64,000 nt of DNA from NCBI GenBank assembly GCA_958418185.1, contig CATZEP010000002.1, positions 13,217 to 77,216 of the forward strand, given 5' to 3'. The notes beneath the pieces were generated by a model that had not been told where the DNA came from, searched no databases, and was given only the letters and a program-made list of their open reading frames with translations. This stretch comes from an uncultured Collinsella sp. Lineage in GTDB: Bacteria > Actinomycetota > Coriobacteriia > Coriobacteriales > Coriobacteriaceae. How positions within the stretch are numbered: the first letter of the stretch is position 1; each line of letters starts with the position of its first letter. The position numbers and the translations under genes were made by a program. Shown here piece by piece: positions 1 through 8,806 of the stretch.

Positions 1-225
1 GTCGATAAAGGCAATGTCGATGGGATGGACCATAAAGCAGGTGTGGACCGAAGAGCAGCGTGGGAACGCCATGACGAGCGGCAACCCGTTGGCAGCAATC
101 GGAGACCGTCCCAGCATGCCGCGCAGGCGCACGGCAAACGACTCCGCCACCACAAACTCGGCAGGCGTCCAACCCAGCCTGTTGAGCGCCCGCGCGTAGG
201 CAATGTAGGATGAGACCGCGGTCAC
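1..225 (-). CDS. DUF192 family protein, partial (C-terminus beyond window)
   Basis: The frame runs off the left edge; 75 codons are visible. The start is a GTG at 225 that overlaps the TGA of the preceding gene (GTGA), so it is probably translationally coupled to the Tad operon. Residues 34-41 (LRGMLGRS) and the stretch AFPRCSSVHTCFMVHPIDIA near residue 53 match the core of the DUF192 family, small proteins of unknown biochemical role. It is the last visible gene of the pilus operon. DUF192 proteins are not standard Tad components, so the link to pili is only positional. The family call is good; function is unknown. Confidence 0.75.
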   Translation of the reverse strand, partial: MTAVSSYIAYARALNRLGWTPAEFVVAESFAVRLRGMLGRSPIAANGLPLVMAFPRCSSVHTCFMVHPIDIAFID

Positions 226-698
226 ATGACCACCCCCGGACGCCACGGGTCGACCGTCACTGCGCGCTCGTGCGACAACTGTGCCGGTGCCCCCAGCGAA
301 ACGCCGGCGATGCTGAGCGAGCTCGGCCACGGCTCGTAGCGCATGGTGCAGGTATAGGTCCTAAACGTACCGGAAAGCGAAAGCAGACCGCCATCCGATG
401 TCGTCGTACCCTGCTCGCTCGAGACCTCAATCTGCAAGTCATAGCCTTCCATGGCATGTTGGATCTGAGCCTGAACGGTCGCGGAAGCATCGATGGAGCT
501 GTCGTCGCCCTCCCCGCTCGGAGCCACGGCGTGCGCCAGCACGATATCGGGCACCACGCGGTCGAAGCGTGCGACCGCGCCGGCAAAGACCATGACGTTG
601 TACACGACAAGCGCCAGAACCAGCAGGACGGGCGTGACCGCGGCCATCTCGACCGTCGCCTGGGCGCGCTCCTCGCGCAGGCGCGTGCGGATGCCCAT
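222..698 (-). CDS. TadE-like pseudopilin
   Basis: This 158-residue protein starts at ATG 698, which overlaps the TAA of the upstream TadG-like gene (TAATG). A longer frame reaches 842 but lies inside that gene. It opens with a short basic segment and then RAQATVEMAA, which fits the class III prepilin/TadE pattern of a small residue, a few residues and Glu just before a hydrophobic helix (roughly residues 13-40). The rest (about 115 residues) should be extracytoplasmic. TadE-like minor pilins are thought to be processed by a prepilin peptidase and to help initiate Flp pilus assembly. No prepilin peptidase gene is in this window. Confidence 0.75.
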   Translation of the reverse strand: MGIRTRLREERAQATVEMAAVTPVLLVLALVVYNVMVFAGAVARFDRVVPDIVLAHAVAPSGEGDDSSIDASATVQAQIQHAMEGYDLQIEVSSEQGTTTSDGGLLSLSGTFRTYTCTMRYEPWPSSLSIAGVSLGAPAQLSHERAVTVDPWRPGVVM

Positions 699-2863
699 TA
701 CGACCCACCGCCCAGGGCACCCGCCAGCGTGGCGACATCGACGGTAAGTGGAATGGAACCGCCGCCGGGCAGCGGAATCTCCGCTAGCGTGAACACCGCA
801 CCGCTGATGGTGCGCTCGACTTGATATTCCAGCGCCTCGCAAAGCGCCTTGGGGTCGGTCACGCCCAGCGGAATACTTCGTAGCTTGTCCTGCACTTTAG
901 AAAGACCTATGATGTCAGACCCGGGGCTCTTGATGACATTGGCGGTGTCAGTCAGCACCGGCTTTCGCAGGCGCAAGTCGCACGGCTCCAAGCCCAGCGC
1001 CGCCACGGACGCCGAAACGGTATCGCCGAGCCACGATGCAATGGAGCCCAGCGCGCCACTGCTCCCTCCCAGGCCATCGATCATCTCATCCATAAGCTCG
1101 TCGGCCGAGCCCTGGATATCTCCGTATCCCACAAGCAGCCGTCCCCAAACATCCATGACGCCATCGAGTACGCCGGCAACGCCACCCGAACGCTCCTCCA
1201 ACGTCGAGAAAAACCGCGAGAGAACGTTGTTCTGCGCCGTCGCGTCATCGGGCGCCAGCACCGCAGCAGAGATTGCGCCGCGATCGCCAAGCCTGACTGT
1301 CGTGTTAAACGAAGAGTTGAGCTCATCGGGGCTCGAGATGGCACCCGAAACCGCAAGGGCAACCACGCCATTTCGCCCGGGCGGGGCGATACGCGGACGC
1401 TCTCCCGAAAGCGCTTTAATGGCCTCGTCAAACGCATTGCCCGCACGGTCAGCCTCGTCCTCGGTCTGGCGCATGAGCTCGAGCTCTTTGTTGCGGCATT
1501 CGACGTAGTCTTCCAGAGCGTCTTTGAATCGATCAAAGTGGTACTCGAAGCCGTTTTCGATAGAAGTCGAAGGAGCCGCAACGGCACCGAGCGACGAAAC
1601 ACCAAAATGGCATCTATTGCATTTGTCCTGCCCGTCATAAGCAGCAACCGAGGCTAGCCCGCATGGCGCCCCCTTCTTATAGTTGGGGCAGCTCGTTCCA
1701 TAATGCAGATACGTTTTGCCATCGTTGGTACTGGTTGGCCACGCCGCATCGGTATAGAGCTCCGTCGCTCGCACCTCGTCAGTGTTGCGCGGCAACAGCG
1801 GGATATAGGAAGCGACTTCATCTCCGTCCTCGGTTACATATGCACGATTGACCTCTGCGCTCGCATAGGTATAGAACGCCTTGCGCGCTGCCGACTCCGC
1901 CTTCGTCTCGACACTTGAGCCCTGAGGCGCCTCGTTTGCAAGGCGCAAGCGGTAATAGGCCTTCGCGCGATCGAGCGCCACTTGCGGCTCCCATGTGACG
2001 CTCGAGGCATAGTGCGGATTCTCAATATCCGAAAGCTTCGCCAAACTCTTCGCGCGTTCCCACATGCATGAGCAACTGCCGACCGAAGCCGGATCCGACC
2101 CGCCGCAATCCGCAAGCCAGGCGCGCTCTTTTGCTTTCGCCGTCTCCTCCGAGGCCTTCTGCAGCTCATCTGCTGCGCGTTCCAGATCTTTCGATGTGTC
2201 TTTAATGACATCGGTCGAGATCTCGGACCCTTCGAGCGCAACGAAATCTGACTCGGACGTCCTGGGGACGGCGAGCGCCGTACCGGTATAGGTCGCACCT
2301 TCGGTTTCCTGCGCCGAAACCGCCTGCGTAGCTCGCGCGGCAACCAGATACGGTAGAGCCGTCTCGATTTTCTGCAGGCCCTCAGATGCACTCTTGGCAA
2401 ACTTGTTGCGCGTTTTAATGATCTCGATTCCCGTGTCGACCATATCGCCCGCAGCAAACTCGGCACCCGGAATAAGGATGGCGACCAAGCCGGTGCCGAT
2501 CGTGGCAAACCCCGCCAGGCCCAAACTCAAAATGCTCGCATCCACCACCGTGGCAGCCGTATGGTAAGACGACACCACATTGGCGCCTGCCAGCGCGCCG
2601 CTATCGGCAGCCACCTGGGTGTCCCCGGCACGCGACATGCTCCATATCGCCGCCGTCGACGAAAACAGCAACGTGAGCACCACCAAGATGACCACCGCAG
2701 AGGAGAGCGTGGTATAGGCACCGTCTTCGATAAACAGGTCGATCCCGGCTCGACCCATAAAGCCGCCTCGCTTGCAGCGAGCACGCGGTCGGCAACGGCC
2801 CGCAAGCCCCCTCGTCACCTTCAACAGGCAGCGCTTAATCCCATGCAGCAATCCATGAATCAT
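698..2863 (-). CDS. Large TadG-like pilus-locus protein, Cys-containing
   Basis: The start chosen is ATG 2863, preceded by GGAGGGAG, giving 721 residues; ATG 2758 is an alternative. The N-terminus is basic, followed by one membrane helix (VVILVVLTLLF, near residue 60) and then QVAADSGALAGAN, the hallmark of the TadG/Tad N-terminal domain. The remaining roughly 620 residues are predicted outside the cell, with Ala-rich helical stretches and several cysteines (CSCMW, CPNY, CNRCH, VECRN) that could form disulfides. The length exceeds ordinary TadE/F proteins and suits TadG-like anchors or tip proteins. The CNRCH sequence formally fits a CxxCH heme motif, but nothing else supports heme. Function is inferred from position and N-terminus only. 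Confidence 0.65.
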   Translation of the reverse strand: MIHGLLHGIKRCLLKVTRGLAGRCRPRARCKRGGFMGRAGIDLFIEDGAYTTLSSAVVILVVLTLLFSSTAAIWSMSRAGDTQVAADSGALAGANVVSSYHTAATVVDASILSLGLAGFATIGTGLVAILIPGAEFAAGDMVDTGIEIIKTRNKFAKSASEGLQKIETALPYLVAARATQAVSAQETEGATYTGTALAVPRTSESDFVALEGSEISTDVIKDTSKDLERAADELQKASEETAKAKERAWLADCGGSDPASVGSCSCMWERAKSLAKLSDIENPHYASSVTWEPQVALDRAKAYYRLRLANEAPQGSSVETKAESAARKAFYTYASAEVNRAYVTEDGDEVASYIPLLPRNTDEVRATELYTDAAWPTSTNDGKTYLHYGTSCPNYKKGAPCGLASVAAYDGQDKCNRCHFGVSSLGAVAAPSTSIENGFEYHFDRFKDALEDYVECRNKELELMRQTEDEADRAGNAFDEAIKALSGERPRIAPPGRNGVVALAVSGAISSPDELNSSFNTTVRLGDRGAISAAVLAPDDATAQNNVLSRFFSTLEERSGGVAGVLDGVMDVWGRLLVGYGDIQGSADELMDEMIDGLGGSSGALGSIASWLGDTVSASVAALGLEPCDLRLRKPVLTDTANVIKSPGSDIIGLSKVQDKLRSIPLGVTDPKALCEALEYQVERTISGAVFTLAEIPLPGGGSIPLTVDVATLAGALGGGS

Positions 2864-3335
2864 AATCTCCCTCCAGCCACTCGGGACGCGATCGATACGA
2901 GACGTCGGCCTTAAGCTCGACATAGCCGTTATGGCCTGCGCTACCCATAGCCTGCGCAAACGCACCGATCACGGGCAGCGGTTTAACCTCGCCGGTAACG
3001 GAAACGGACGAGACGCCGCCCGCATCGGCCCGACCAAGCTCGATATCCCACGACAGGGGCCCGCCGGCATGGAAAATCGAAACGTCGGGAACCGCGGCAA
3101 GACGGCGGCGGGCAAACTCCTTAATATCCTCGTCATCCCCCACCGTCGTCGTGGTCATGAGCCGCGCGGTCTCGGCGGCGGCAGACTCCATGACCGCGCG
3201 TGTATAGAGCAGGCACACCGGCTGCAGCGCCAACAGGACGAGCGTCAGAAACGTCGGCAGTAGGAATGCCGCCTCGACCGTAGACTGCGCCCGGTCCTCG
3301 CGCGCAACATCAATAGAGCACGATGTCCTTAGCAC
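2835..3335 (-). CDS. TadE-like pseudopilin
   Basis: The coding frame is clear from REDRAQSTVEAAFLLPTFL onward: a TadE-type motif (Ala before QSTVE) followed by a hydrophobic helix of about 25 residues. The rest (about 120 residues) is a soluble domain. The start is uncertain. GTG 3335 is the nearest conventional in-frame start (166 aa); no ATG lies in frame just after the upstream gene's stop, and an ATT at 3314 preceded by AAGGA is the other option. It overlaps the ends of both neighbours (29 bp with the TadG-like gene), so it belongs to the same transcript. Its likely role is a minor pilin. Confidence 0.7.
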   Translation of the reverse strand: MLRTSCSIDVAREDRAQSTVEAAFLLPTFLTLVLLALQPVCLLYTRAVMESAAAETARLMTTTTVGDDEDIKEFARRRLAAVPDVSIFHAGGPLSWDIELGRADAGGVSSVSVTGEVKPLPVIGAFAQAMGSAGHNGYVELKADVSYRSRPEWLEGDYDSWIAAWD

Positions 3336-3528
3336 CCGCAGCAGCGTCGACAACCGATGTCGAGGTGACGCCGTGAGATGCCGTCCGCTCGACCAGCGCC
3401 GCCAAGCGCCCATCGGCACCGGCACGCCAAAGCCCTGCGATCGCCAGCACGATGGAAAGCAGTGCCACCGTGACGATGGCGTATTCGACCGTTGCCTGGG
3501 CAGATTCCTCGCGCAGGACATCATGCAT
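3310..3528 (-). CDS. Small Flp-type pseudopilin (72 aa)
   Basis: This 72-residue protein starts at ATG 3528, preceded by GGAGGGG. It carries REESAQATVEYAIVTVALLS: a basic/acidic leader, Ala, then QATVEY and a hydrophobic helix, very like the Flp pilin encoded about 550 bp upstream. The tail after the helix is about 40 residues. Such short proteins are major or minor Flp pilins that need a prepilin peptidase. The start is 1 nt past the preceding gene's stop. Confidence 0.7.
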   Translation of the reverse strand: MHDVLREESAQATVEYAIVTVALLSIVLAIAGLWRAGADGRLAALVERTASHGVTSTSVVDAAAGAKDIVLY

Positions 3529-3529
3529 T

Positions 3530-4093
3530 TCACGACCCCTCCTTTGAGTTCGTTGTCTGCGGGGTCAGGCGGACCACGTGCAGGCGACACGAAGTATCAC
3601 CAGCATCCGCGGCAACCGTCACCATATCGACCCAGCCGCGTCCGTCACGCACGATGGCGCCCCACACGTTGCCCTTGATGTCGAGATAGCCGCTCAGAGC
3701 AAGTTGCGCCGTGGGCACCTCGCGATAGGCACGCAGCATATCCGCCGCCGCCTCGGTCATCGGTCGGCACTCGGACCATGCGAGACGAACAGCGACGGCA
3801 TTGTTTGCAGGTGAACCCGTTGCAGCGTCCGCTCGCTCGTCGAGTGCTTGCAAGAACGTTTGCGCCGTGACGGCGGCATTCGCATCGGCCGCGTCTCGCG
3901 CATCGTCTATTTGAGACGCCGCAGCCGAACCCGATCCCACATCCGCGGCAGCCCCTAAACGTTGTTGCCGTGCTGCGTTAAGCCCCCAAACCGCCACTAC
4001 CACCGCCACGACCGCACAGGCGAGCACCAGCAACGCGCCGACGGGACGGGCGCCCTCTACAGGCTGTTGATGCCCTCGCTGATAGCGCTCCAT
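3530..4093 (-). CDS. Tad-locus single-pass membrane protein of unknown function
   Basis: This 187-residue protein has a short cytoplasmic start, one membrane helix (VGALLVLACAVVAVVVAVWG, about residues 18-37) and an extracytoplasmic domain of about 150 residues with two Cys (ECRP and TSCR). The ATG at 4093 lies inside the end of the flp gene (37-bp overlap); AAGG sits about 12 bp upstream. I do not recognise a family. Its place between flp and the small pseudopilin, where tadE/tadF genes usually lie, suggests a pilus assembly accessory. It lacks the Gln-x-Thr-x-Glu pilin motif of its neighbours. Confidence 0.6.
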   Translation of the reverse strand: MERYQRGHQQPVEGARPVGALLVLACAVVAVVVAVWGLNAARQQRLGAAADVGSGSAAASQIDDARDAADANAAVTAQTFLQALDERADAATGSPANNAVAVRLAWSECRPMTEAAADMLRAYREVPTAQLALSGYLDIKGNVWGAIVRDGRGWVDMVTVAADAGDTSCRLHVVRLTPQTTNSKEGS

Positions 4094-4290
4094 AGATCTT
4101 GGACCTTGCCCTTAAATGCGACGATGGCAATGATGGCGATCACCACGAGCACACCGACCAGGATGGCGTACTCGGTGGTGCCCTGCGCGCTCTCCTCCCG
4201 CAGCAGTTCTTCGGCACGCTGGCGAGCGTGAATTGACTGGCAAAACGCCCAACTCCAGACCTTGCCAGCAACGTCAGTCATCGTATTCAT
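4057..4290 (-). CDS. flp: Flp-type major pilin
   Basis: This 77-residue protein starts at ATG 4290 with GGAGGAATAC directly upstream. A leader of about 33 residues ends in REESAQ, followed by GTTEYAILVG and a strongly hydrophobic helix (VLVVIAIIAIVAF) and a short tail. This is the architecture of Flp1 pilins: a small prepilin with Glu-Tyr after the cleavage site. The residue before the expected cut is Ala (if Glu is +5) or Gly (if Glu is +3), so the exact site is unclear. It directly follows tadC, the usual relationship of motor genes to pilin, and is probably the main filament subunit. Confidence 0.8.
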   Translation of the reverse strand: MNTMTDVAGKVWSWAFCQSIHARQRAEELLREESAQGTTEYAILVGVLVVIAIIAIVAFKGKVQDLWSAISEGINSL

Positions 4291-4300
4291 GTATTCCTCC

Positions 4301-4942
4301 CTACATCATCCCGCCTGCTCCCAGCAGCGGGCCCAATATGGACAGAAGCAACGCCGGCAAGATGAGCGTGCCGGTGGGAATCAGCAGCTTGACCGGCGCG
4401 CGCTCGATCTCGCGCTCGACTGCAGCACGATGGGCCGCGCGAATCTCGCGACTTTGGGCTGCCAGCGTCTCGGCAAGCGGGGCACCGAGGGCAAGCGCCT
4501 GCCCCGCCGTGATGGCAAAGGTTTCGAGCGCCCGCACATCCAGGTCGCGAGCGGCCGCCAGGAGCTCGTCCTCGCGCGTCCCCACGCCCACCTGCCACGC
4601 CATGCAGGCTCGCTCAAGGCGGAGCGCCAACGTCGATCGGCGATTGGCGCAAAAAACCTCAAGCGCCGCATCGAACGAAAGGCCAGCCGAAAGTCCCAGA
4701 CGCACCACGTCGATCATCTCGGACACCTCGCCAAGCGACACCTGCGCCGTACCACCCGTGCCGAGCATGCCCTTCAACCGTGTTACCAGGGCATTGGTCA
4801 CCGAGCGGGCAGCCGCGACAACCAGCAGCGCCTCGCATTTGCAGACCTGGGCGATCTTGCATGCGTCCGCACGATTGAGCCCCGTCGCGACAAACACACT
4901 GAGCGCGCACAGGCACGCCGCGGCCCCGACCAAGACGCTCAT
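4301..4942 (-). CDS. tadC: TadC-like pilus platform protein (T2SSF domain)
   Basis: The start is ATG 4942, overlapping tadB's TGA (ATGA), giving 213 residues; a longer frame to 5080 would lie inside tadB. It begins with a membrane helix, continues with EMIDVVRLGLSAGLSFDAAL, typical of the type II secretion F domain of GspF/TadB/TadC proteins, and ends with a second hydrophobic segment (ILPALLLSILGPLL). TadB and TadC form the inner-membrane platform that couples the TadA motor to pilin extrusion. It is shorter than many TadC proteins (around 300 aa), perhaps lacking an N-terminal helix. Confidence 0.85.
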   Translation of the reverse strand: MSVLVGAAACLCALSVFVATGLNRADACKIAQVCKCEALLVVAAARSVTNALVTRLKGMLGTGGTAQVSLGEVSEMIDVVRLGLSAGLSFDAALEVFCANRRSTLALRLERACMAWQVGVGTREDELLAAARDLDVRALETFAITAGQALALGAPLAETLAAQSREIRAAHRAAVEREIERAPVKLLIPTGTLILPALLLSILGPLLGAGGMM

Positions 4943-5865
4943 AGCTCCACCCGCATAATGCGTCGGATGACCACCAGGGCGACGGCGTTGAGAGCAAGTC
5001 CCAGCACCACGGCACCTGCACCCGCCGGCGTTGCAAGGCCGCGGCGAAAGTCGGCCGAAAGCAGCGCCAGCACTGCGCACATACCCGCCGGCATCGCCGA
5101 GACCATGTGTGCCGACATACGAGCCTGCGACGTCTTGACGTCCAAGCGGCGCTTGAGCTCAATGCGCTCCCCCACCATGCTCGATGCCTCGGATAACAGG
5201 TCGGCAAGCGGGGCACCGGTTCGCTGCGACACCTTGAGTGCCAAAGTGACAAGCGAAAGGCCGGGGGCATCGATACGGTCGAGTAGGTCATCCAACGCAT
5301 CAGTCGCCGAGACGCCGCAGTCGATCGCCGCCGCCACGCGCAAAAACTCGGTATGCACCGGCTCTTGCGCGTGAGTTCCCACAAACCTCATGCCCTGGGC
5401 CAGCGAATGACCCGAGGCGAGCGACATGGAAAGTGCGGTAAACGCCTCGGGCATGGCCTCTTCTGCATCGTGTTGCTCGCGCCGGCTCTCAAAGCCATCC
5501 CGAGCGGCGCCAACGGCAATCGGAGCAACAAGTCCCAAGGCAAATCCGAGGGGCGATAACGACACCATCGTTAGTAAAACGCAGCAGACACCGCTCGATA
5601 GCAGCAGAAACGCCAAACGCCCCGAAGCATCTTCAATCACGAGGCCAAGGCGATGCGCCGGAGCCAGCGATGCCCACGAACGGGCGATCTTTTTCAACAG
5701 ATCGTTTTCCACCAGCTCACGCGGCAGCTTCTCTGCCACCGTCTCGAGCGCCTGACGCGCCAGTTCCGCCGGCGGCACGCGCGGCGCGCGAGGCTCCGCC
5801 CCGCACGCCACCGCGGCAGAAAGTCCTGTCAAGCCCCCTACGACGAGGGGCACAACGATCTCCAC
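4939..5865 (-). CDS. tadB: TadB-like pilus platform protein (T2SSF domain)
   Basis: It starts at GTG 5865, preceded by the near-perfect AGGAGGTGGACGA; 308 residues. Hydrophobic segments lie at about 1-20, 85-125 (two helices) and 255-303. The F domain includes EEAMPEAFTALSMSLASGHS (about residues 134-153), the conserved GspF-like core. With TadC it should form the membrane platform of the Flp pilus. The start overlaps tadA by 28 bp, consistent with coupled translation. Confidence 0.88.
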   Translation of the reverse strand: MEIVVPLVVGGLTGLSAAVACGAEPRAPRVPPAELARQALETVAEKLPRELVENDLLKKIARSWASLAPAHRLGLVIEDASGRLAFLLLSSGVCCVLLTMVSLSPLGFALGLVAPIAVGAARDGFESRREQHDAEEAMPEAFTALSMSLASGHSLAQGMRFVGTHAQEPVHTEFLRVAAAIDCGVSATDALDDLLDRIDAPGLSLVTLALKVSQRTGAPLADLLSEASSMVGERIELKRRLDVKTSQARMSAHMVSAMPAGMCAVLALLSADFRRGLATPAGAGAVVLGLALNAVALVVIRRIMRVEL

Positions 5866-7166
5866 TCGTCCACCTCCTCTTGCGTAAGCGTTCCCGAGCG
5901 CAGGCCCTCTGCGATAAACGGAGGCTCGCGATCGAGCGTCCAGGCGCGCGTGGCGGCATCGAACGTCACGTAGCGCTCAAGCTCCACGCCGCCTGATGTG
6001 CAGCGTCGCACCCCCGAATAGGAGGACACGAAACGCCTGCCGTCCGCATGGCGCTCGGACATCACGATGCCGTCGAGCGCCATGGCAATCTGCTCCTCGA
6101 TAAGCTCGCTCGGCAGGTCGATGCCATAGCGCGCAAGCAGCGTCAAACGCACCACGGTCTCCTGCTCGGTGCCCGCATGAAGCGTGGTGAGCGACCCATC
6201 GTGCCCGGTGTTCATGGCCTGCAGCATGTCGCAACATTCCGCACCGCGCACCTCACCCACCACGATGCGGTCGGGACGCATGCGCAGGGCGTTGGTCACC
6301 AGGTCGCGGATTGTCACCGCGCCCTCGCCCTCAATTGAAGCCTCACGCGCCTCCAGGCGAACCACATGCGGGTGATGCGCAAACTTGAGCTCGGCGGAGT
6401 CCTCGATCGTCACGATGCGCTCGCCGGTGGATATCTCGCACGATAGCGCGTTGAGCAGTGTGGTCTTGCCCGACCCCGTGCCACCTGCAACCGCCAAATC
6501 CTGACGCAGCGATACCGCGCACGACAGCAGCTGTGCATACCAAAGCGGTAGCGACCCCAGGCTCACAAGCTCGTCCAACGAACAGATGCGGTCTGAAAAC
6601 TTGCGGATGGTGAGGATCGGCCCATCGATCGCCACAGGCGGAATCACCGCGTTGACGCGATAGCCCGTCTTGAGGCGCGCGTTGACGATGGGGCTGCGCT
6701 CGTCGATGCGCCTGCCCAGTGGCGAGATGATGCGGTCGATGAGCACGCGGATCTGCTCGTCATCCTCAAACGCATGCTGGATGGGATATAGGACGCCGCC
6801 GCGCTCAAAGAAAGCCGATCGGCAGCCGTTGACCATGATCTCGGTGACGGTGTCGTCCTCGATGAGCGGCTGCAGCGGGCCCAGGCCCACCACGTCGTCC
6901 AGGATCTCATCGATGATGGTCTCGCGCTCGGGCGTCGCCAGGTCGCCCGGCTCCTCCACGTTGAGCGCCGCCTCCACCGCAGGACGCAATTCCGAGCGGG
7001 CGCGCGCCGGATCGATGTATGCGCTGATACGCGCCACCTCGTCATAGCCCATGCGGTCCATCACGGCGCGCTTGGTGCGGCGCTTGACGGCACGGTGGCG
7101 CCCCGCATCAACAGGCGCCGCCGCCGCGGCCGCACCGGCTTCCTTAATCCTTGTTTGCAAGCTCAT
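5838..7166 (-). CDS. tadA: TadA/CpaF family secretion ATPase
   Basis: This 442-residue hexameric ATPase powers Flp pilus assembly. Residues 80-220 form the N-terminal domain ([20 protein letters not shown]). The Walker A motif GGTGSGKTT is at 228-236, an Asp box (TIEDSAEL) near 254, and the Walker B region ([16 protein letters not shown]) near 295-310. Length and motif order are normal for TadA/CpaF. ATG 7166 overlaps the tadZ stop (ATGA). Confidence 0.95.
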   Translation of the reverse strand: MSLQTRIKEAGAAAAAAPVDAGRHRAVKRRTKRAVMDRMGYDEVARISAYIDPARARSELRPAVEAALNVEEPGDLATPERETIIDEILDDVVGLGPLQPLIEDDTVTEIMVNGCRSAFFERGGVLYPIQHAFEDDEQIRVLIDRIISPLGRRIDERSPIVNARLKTGYRVNAVIPPVAIDGPILTIRKFSDRICSLDELVSLGSLPLWYAQLLSCAVSLRQDLAVAGGTGSGKTTLLNALSCEISTGERIVTIEDSAELKFAHHPHVVRLEAREASIEGEGAVTIRDLVTNALRMRPDRIVVGEVRGAECCDMLQAMNTGHDGSLTTLHAGTEQETVVRLTLLARYGIDLPSELIEEQIAMALDGIVMSERHADGRRFVSSYSGVRRCTSGGVELERYVTFDAATRAWTLDREPPFIAEGLRSGTLTQEEVDEWRSLCPSS

Positions 7167-8806
7167 CGCGAATCACCCTCGCGCGACCAGGGAAGACGGA
7201 TGCGCGGGCGCTCGGTGCGCGTCGCCCGGTCGGTGACCATGTCACTCCAGGGACCGATGGCGCAGCCCAGCTCCACGAGCATCTCGCGCGTGGCTTCGCG
7301 CACGCTGGTGGCAAAAGCGCTGGTCTGGCCCACCACCTCGTCAGCACGGCCGAATGCCATGAGCGCCGTCAAGTCCTGCCCGCCGTCGGCAATGCGAATC
7401 TTGGAGCTCAACGCGCAGGTAATCTCAAAGCACATGGCGACATCCTCGTCGGCGCCGCGCGCGCCAAACCGGTTGAATACGGCGCTCATGCGCGTACGCG
7501 GCACGCCCACACGGCTCGCCAACTCGATGACGCGTGCCGCGGACGTCGCAGACGACACCGATGGATCGCCCACGACCAGGCAGCGGTCGCTCGCCGCCAC
7601 CGCGGCCGCCACGGCGTCGCCCCAAAAGACCGAGGTGTCGACAAGCACCACGTCGGATTCGCGGCGCAAGACATCGAGCAACAGCTCCACCGGACGCGCC
7701 ATGAGCTCGGCCTGTTCGGGCGCGGCGACCGGGCCCCAAAGCGTAACGCCCGGGGCCACGCGCATCGAGGCGGCCACGATGTCCGATTCGGCAAGTGTGC
7801 CCGCAGCCGATGGCTCGATAAGCGTCGCCATGTCATGCGGGGTATCGGCACCCAGCAGGTCGTAGAGGTTTCCAAACATCAGGTCCAAGTCGAGCACGGC
7901 AGCGCGCAGGCCCAGCAGCGACGCCGCGTGCGCCATGGCGGCGACGATCGTCGACTTGCCGCAACCGCCCGAACCCGAGACGGCGCAGACAACCGGGGCT
8001 CGATGCGACGGGGTAGCGGCATCTGCCGGCGGCGTGGGGGCAGGCGGCGCCGGCACGGGCGGCAACGTCCCCGTCTCCCCGGCAGCGCTCATATGCTGCG
8101 CCCAAGCCGGCATGGCAGGCTGCTCGGTCCGCGGGGCCGAATCTGGGGACTTCACGGTCGCATCGACACGAACATTGTCGTTCCCGGCAAGTCCCTCAAC
8201 CTCGTCGAGCTCATCGACCAGGCTCACGCCATGCACGTATCCCATATCTACAGCCAAAAGATCCTCGCCATACGGCACCGGCTCTCCGACTTCATCGTAT
8301 GCAAGGGGGTCCCGGGGACACCGACCATGCTCGGCTTCCGCTTTTCCACAATCATCAACACGCGGGCCTCTTGTAGCGCGAGGCGCCCCGGGTTCCCCAT
8401 CAACAAAAGCATCGGGCTCAATCGTCATACACCGGCCGTAATCAACCGTTCCCTCGCCCGCGCGCCCGTTGCCGCATATGCTGCGCGCAGCGATAACCTC
8501 GGTCGCCCCTGCGCGAAACAGCCCCTCGATATCCGAAGGATCGAGCGTCTCTATCAGTACGACCACGCGGCTCACGCGGCCCTCGGCCGTCAGGCGCGCA
8601 ACAGTCTTTCGCACGTCTTCGGCATCGAACAGGGTCGCCGCGATAATCGCCGCCCCGCGACGCGACGGAAACGCCCGCGCCATGGACACCAGCCCATCCA
8701 GGTCGCCCACGCGAAGCACCTGCGCGCCCGCATCGCGGCCCTCGACTTCCCGCTGCAGCAATCCGTAATCACCGCACGCGCAGCATGCAAGCCAGATCGC
8801 TTTCAT
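7163..8806 (-). CDS. tadZ: TadZ/CpaE family pilus localisation ATPase
   Basis: This MinD/ParA-like protein positions Tad machinery. The start is ATG 8806, overlapping cpaB's TGA (TGATG); GTG 8809 is one codon upstream in frame. Residues 1-125 resemble an atypical receiver domain (VVVLIETLDPSDIEGLFRAG); 130-270 is a Pro/Ala-rich linker; the deviant Walker A VSGSGGCGKST begins near residue 275, followed by AAVLDLDLMFGNLYDLLG as in MinD-type ATPases. At about 547 residues it is longer than typical TadZ because of the linker. Confidence 0.88.
   Translation of the reverse strand: MKAIWLACCACGDYGLLQREVEGRDAGAQVLRVGDLDGLVSMARAFPSRRGAAIIAATLFDAEDVRKTVARLTAEGRVSRVVVLIETLDPSDIEGLFRAGATEVIAARSICGNGRAGEGTVDYGRCMTIEPDAFVDGEPGAPRATRGPRVDDCGKAEAEHGRCPRDPLAYDEVGEPVPYGEDLLAVDMGYVHGVSLVDELDEVEGLAGNDNVRVDATVKSPDSAPRTEQPAMPAWAQHMSAAGETGTLPPVPAPPAPTPPADAATPSHRAPVVCAVSGSGGCGKSTIVAAMAHAASLLGLRAAVLDLDLMFGNLYDLLGADTPHDMATLIEPSAAGTLAESDIVAASMRVAPGVTLWGPVAAPEQAELMARPVELLLDVLRRESDVVLVDTSVFWGDAVAAAVAASDRCLVVGDPSVSSATSAARVIELASRVGVPRTRMSAVFNRFGARGADEDVAMCFEITCALSSKIRIADGGQDLTALMAFGRADEVVGQTSAFATSVREATREMLVELGCAIGPWSDMVTDRATRTERPRIRLPWSREGDSR

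Noticed and set aside
698..2863. Heme-binding cytochrome function for the TadG-like protein because of CNRCH
   Set aside because: A single CxxCH-like string in a Cys-rich, TadG-like protein is weak; no cytochrome fold or maturation genes are near.
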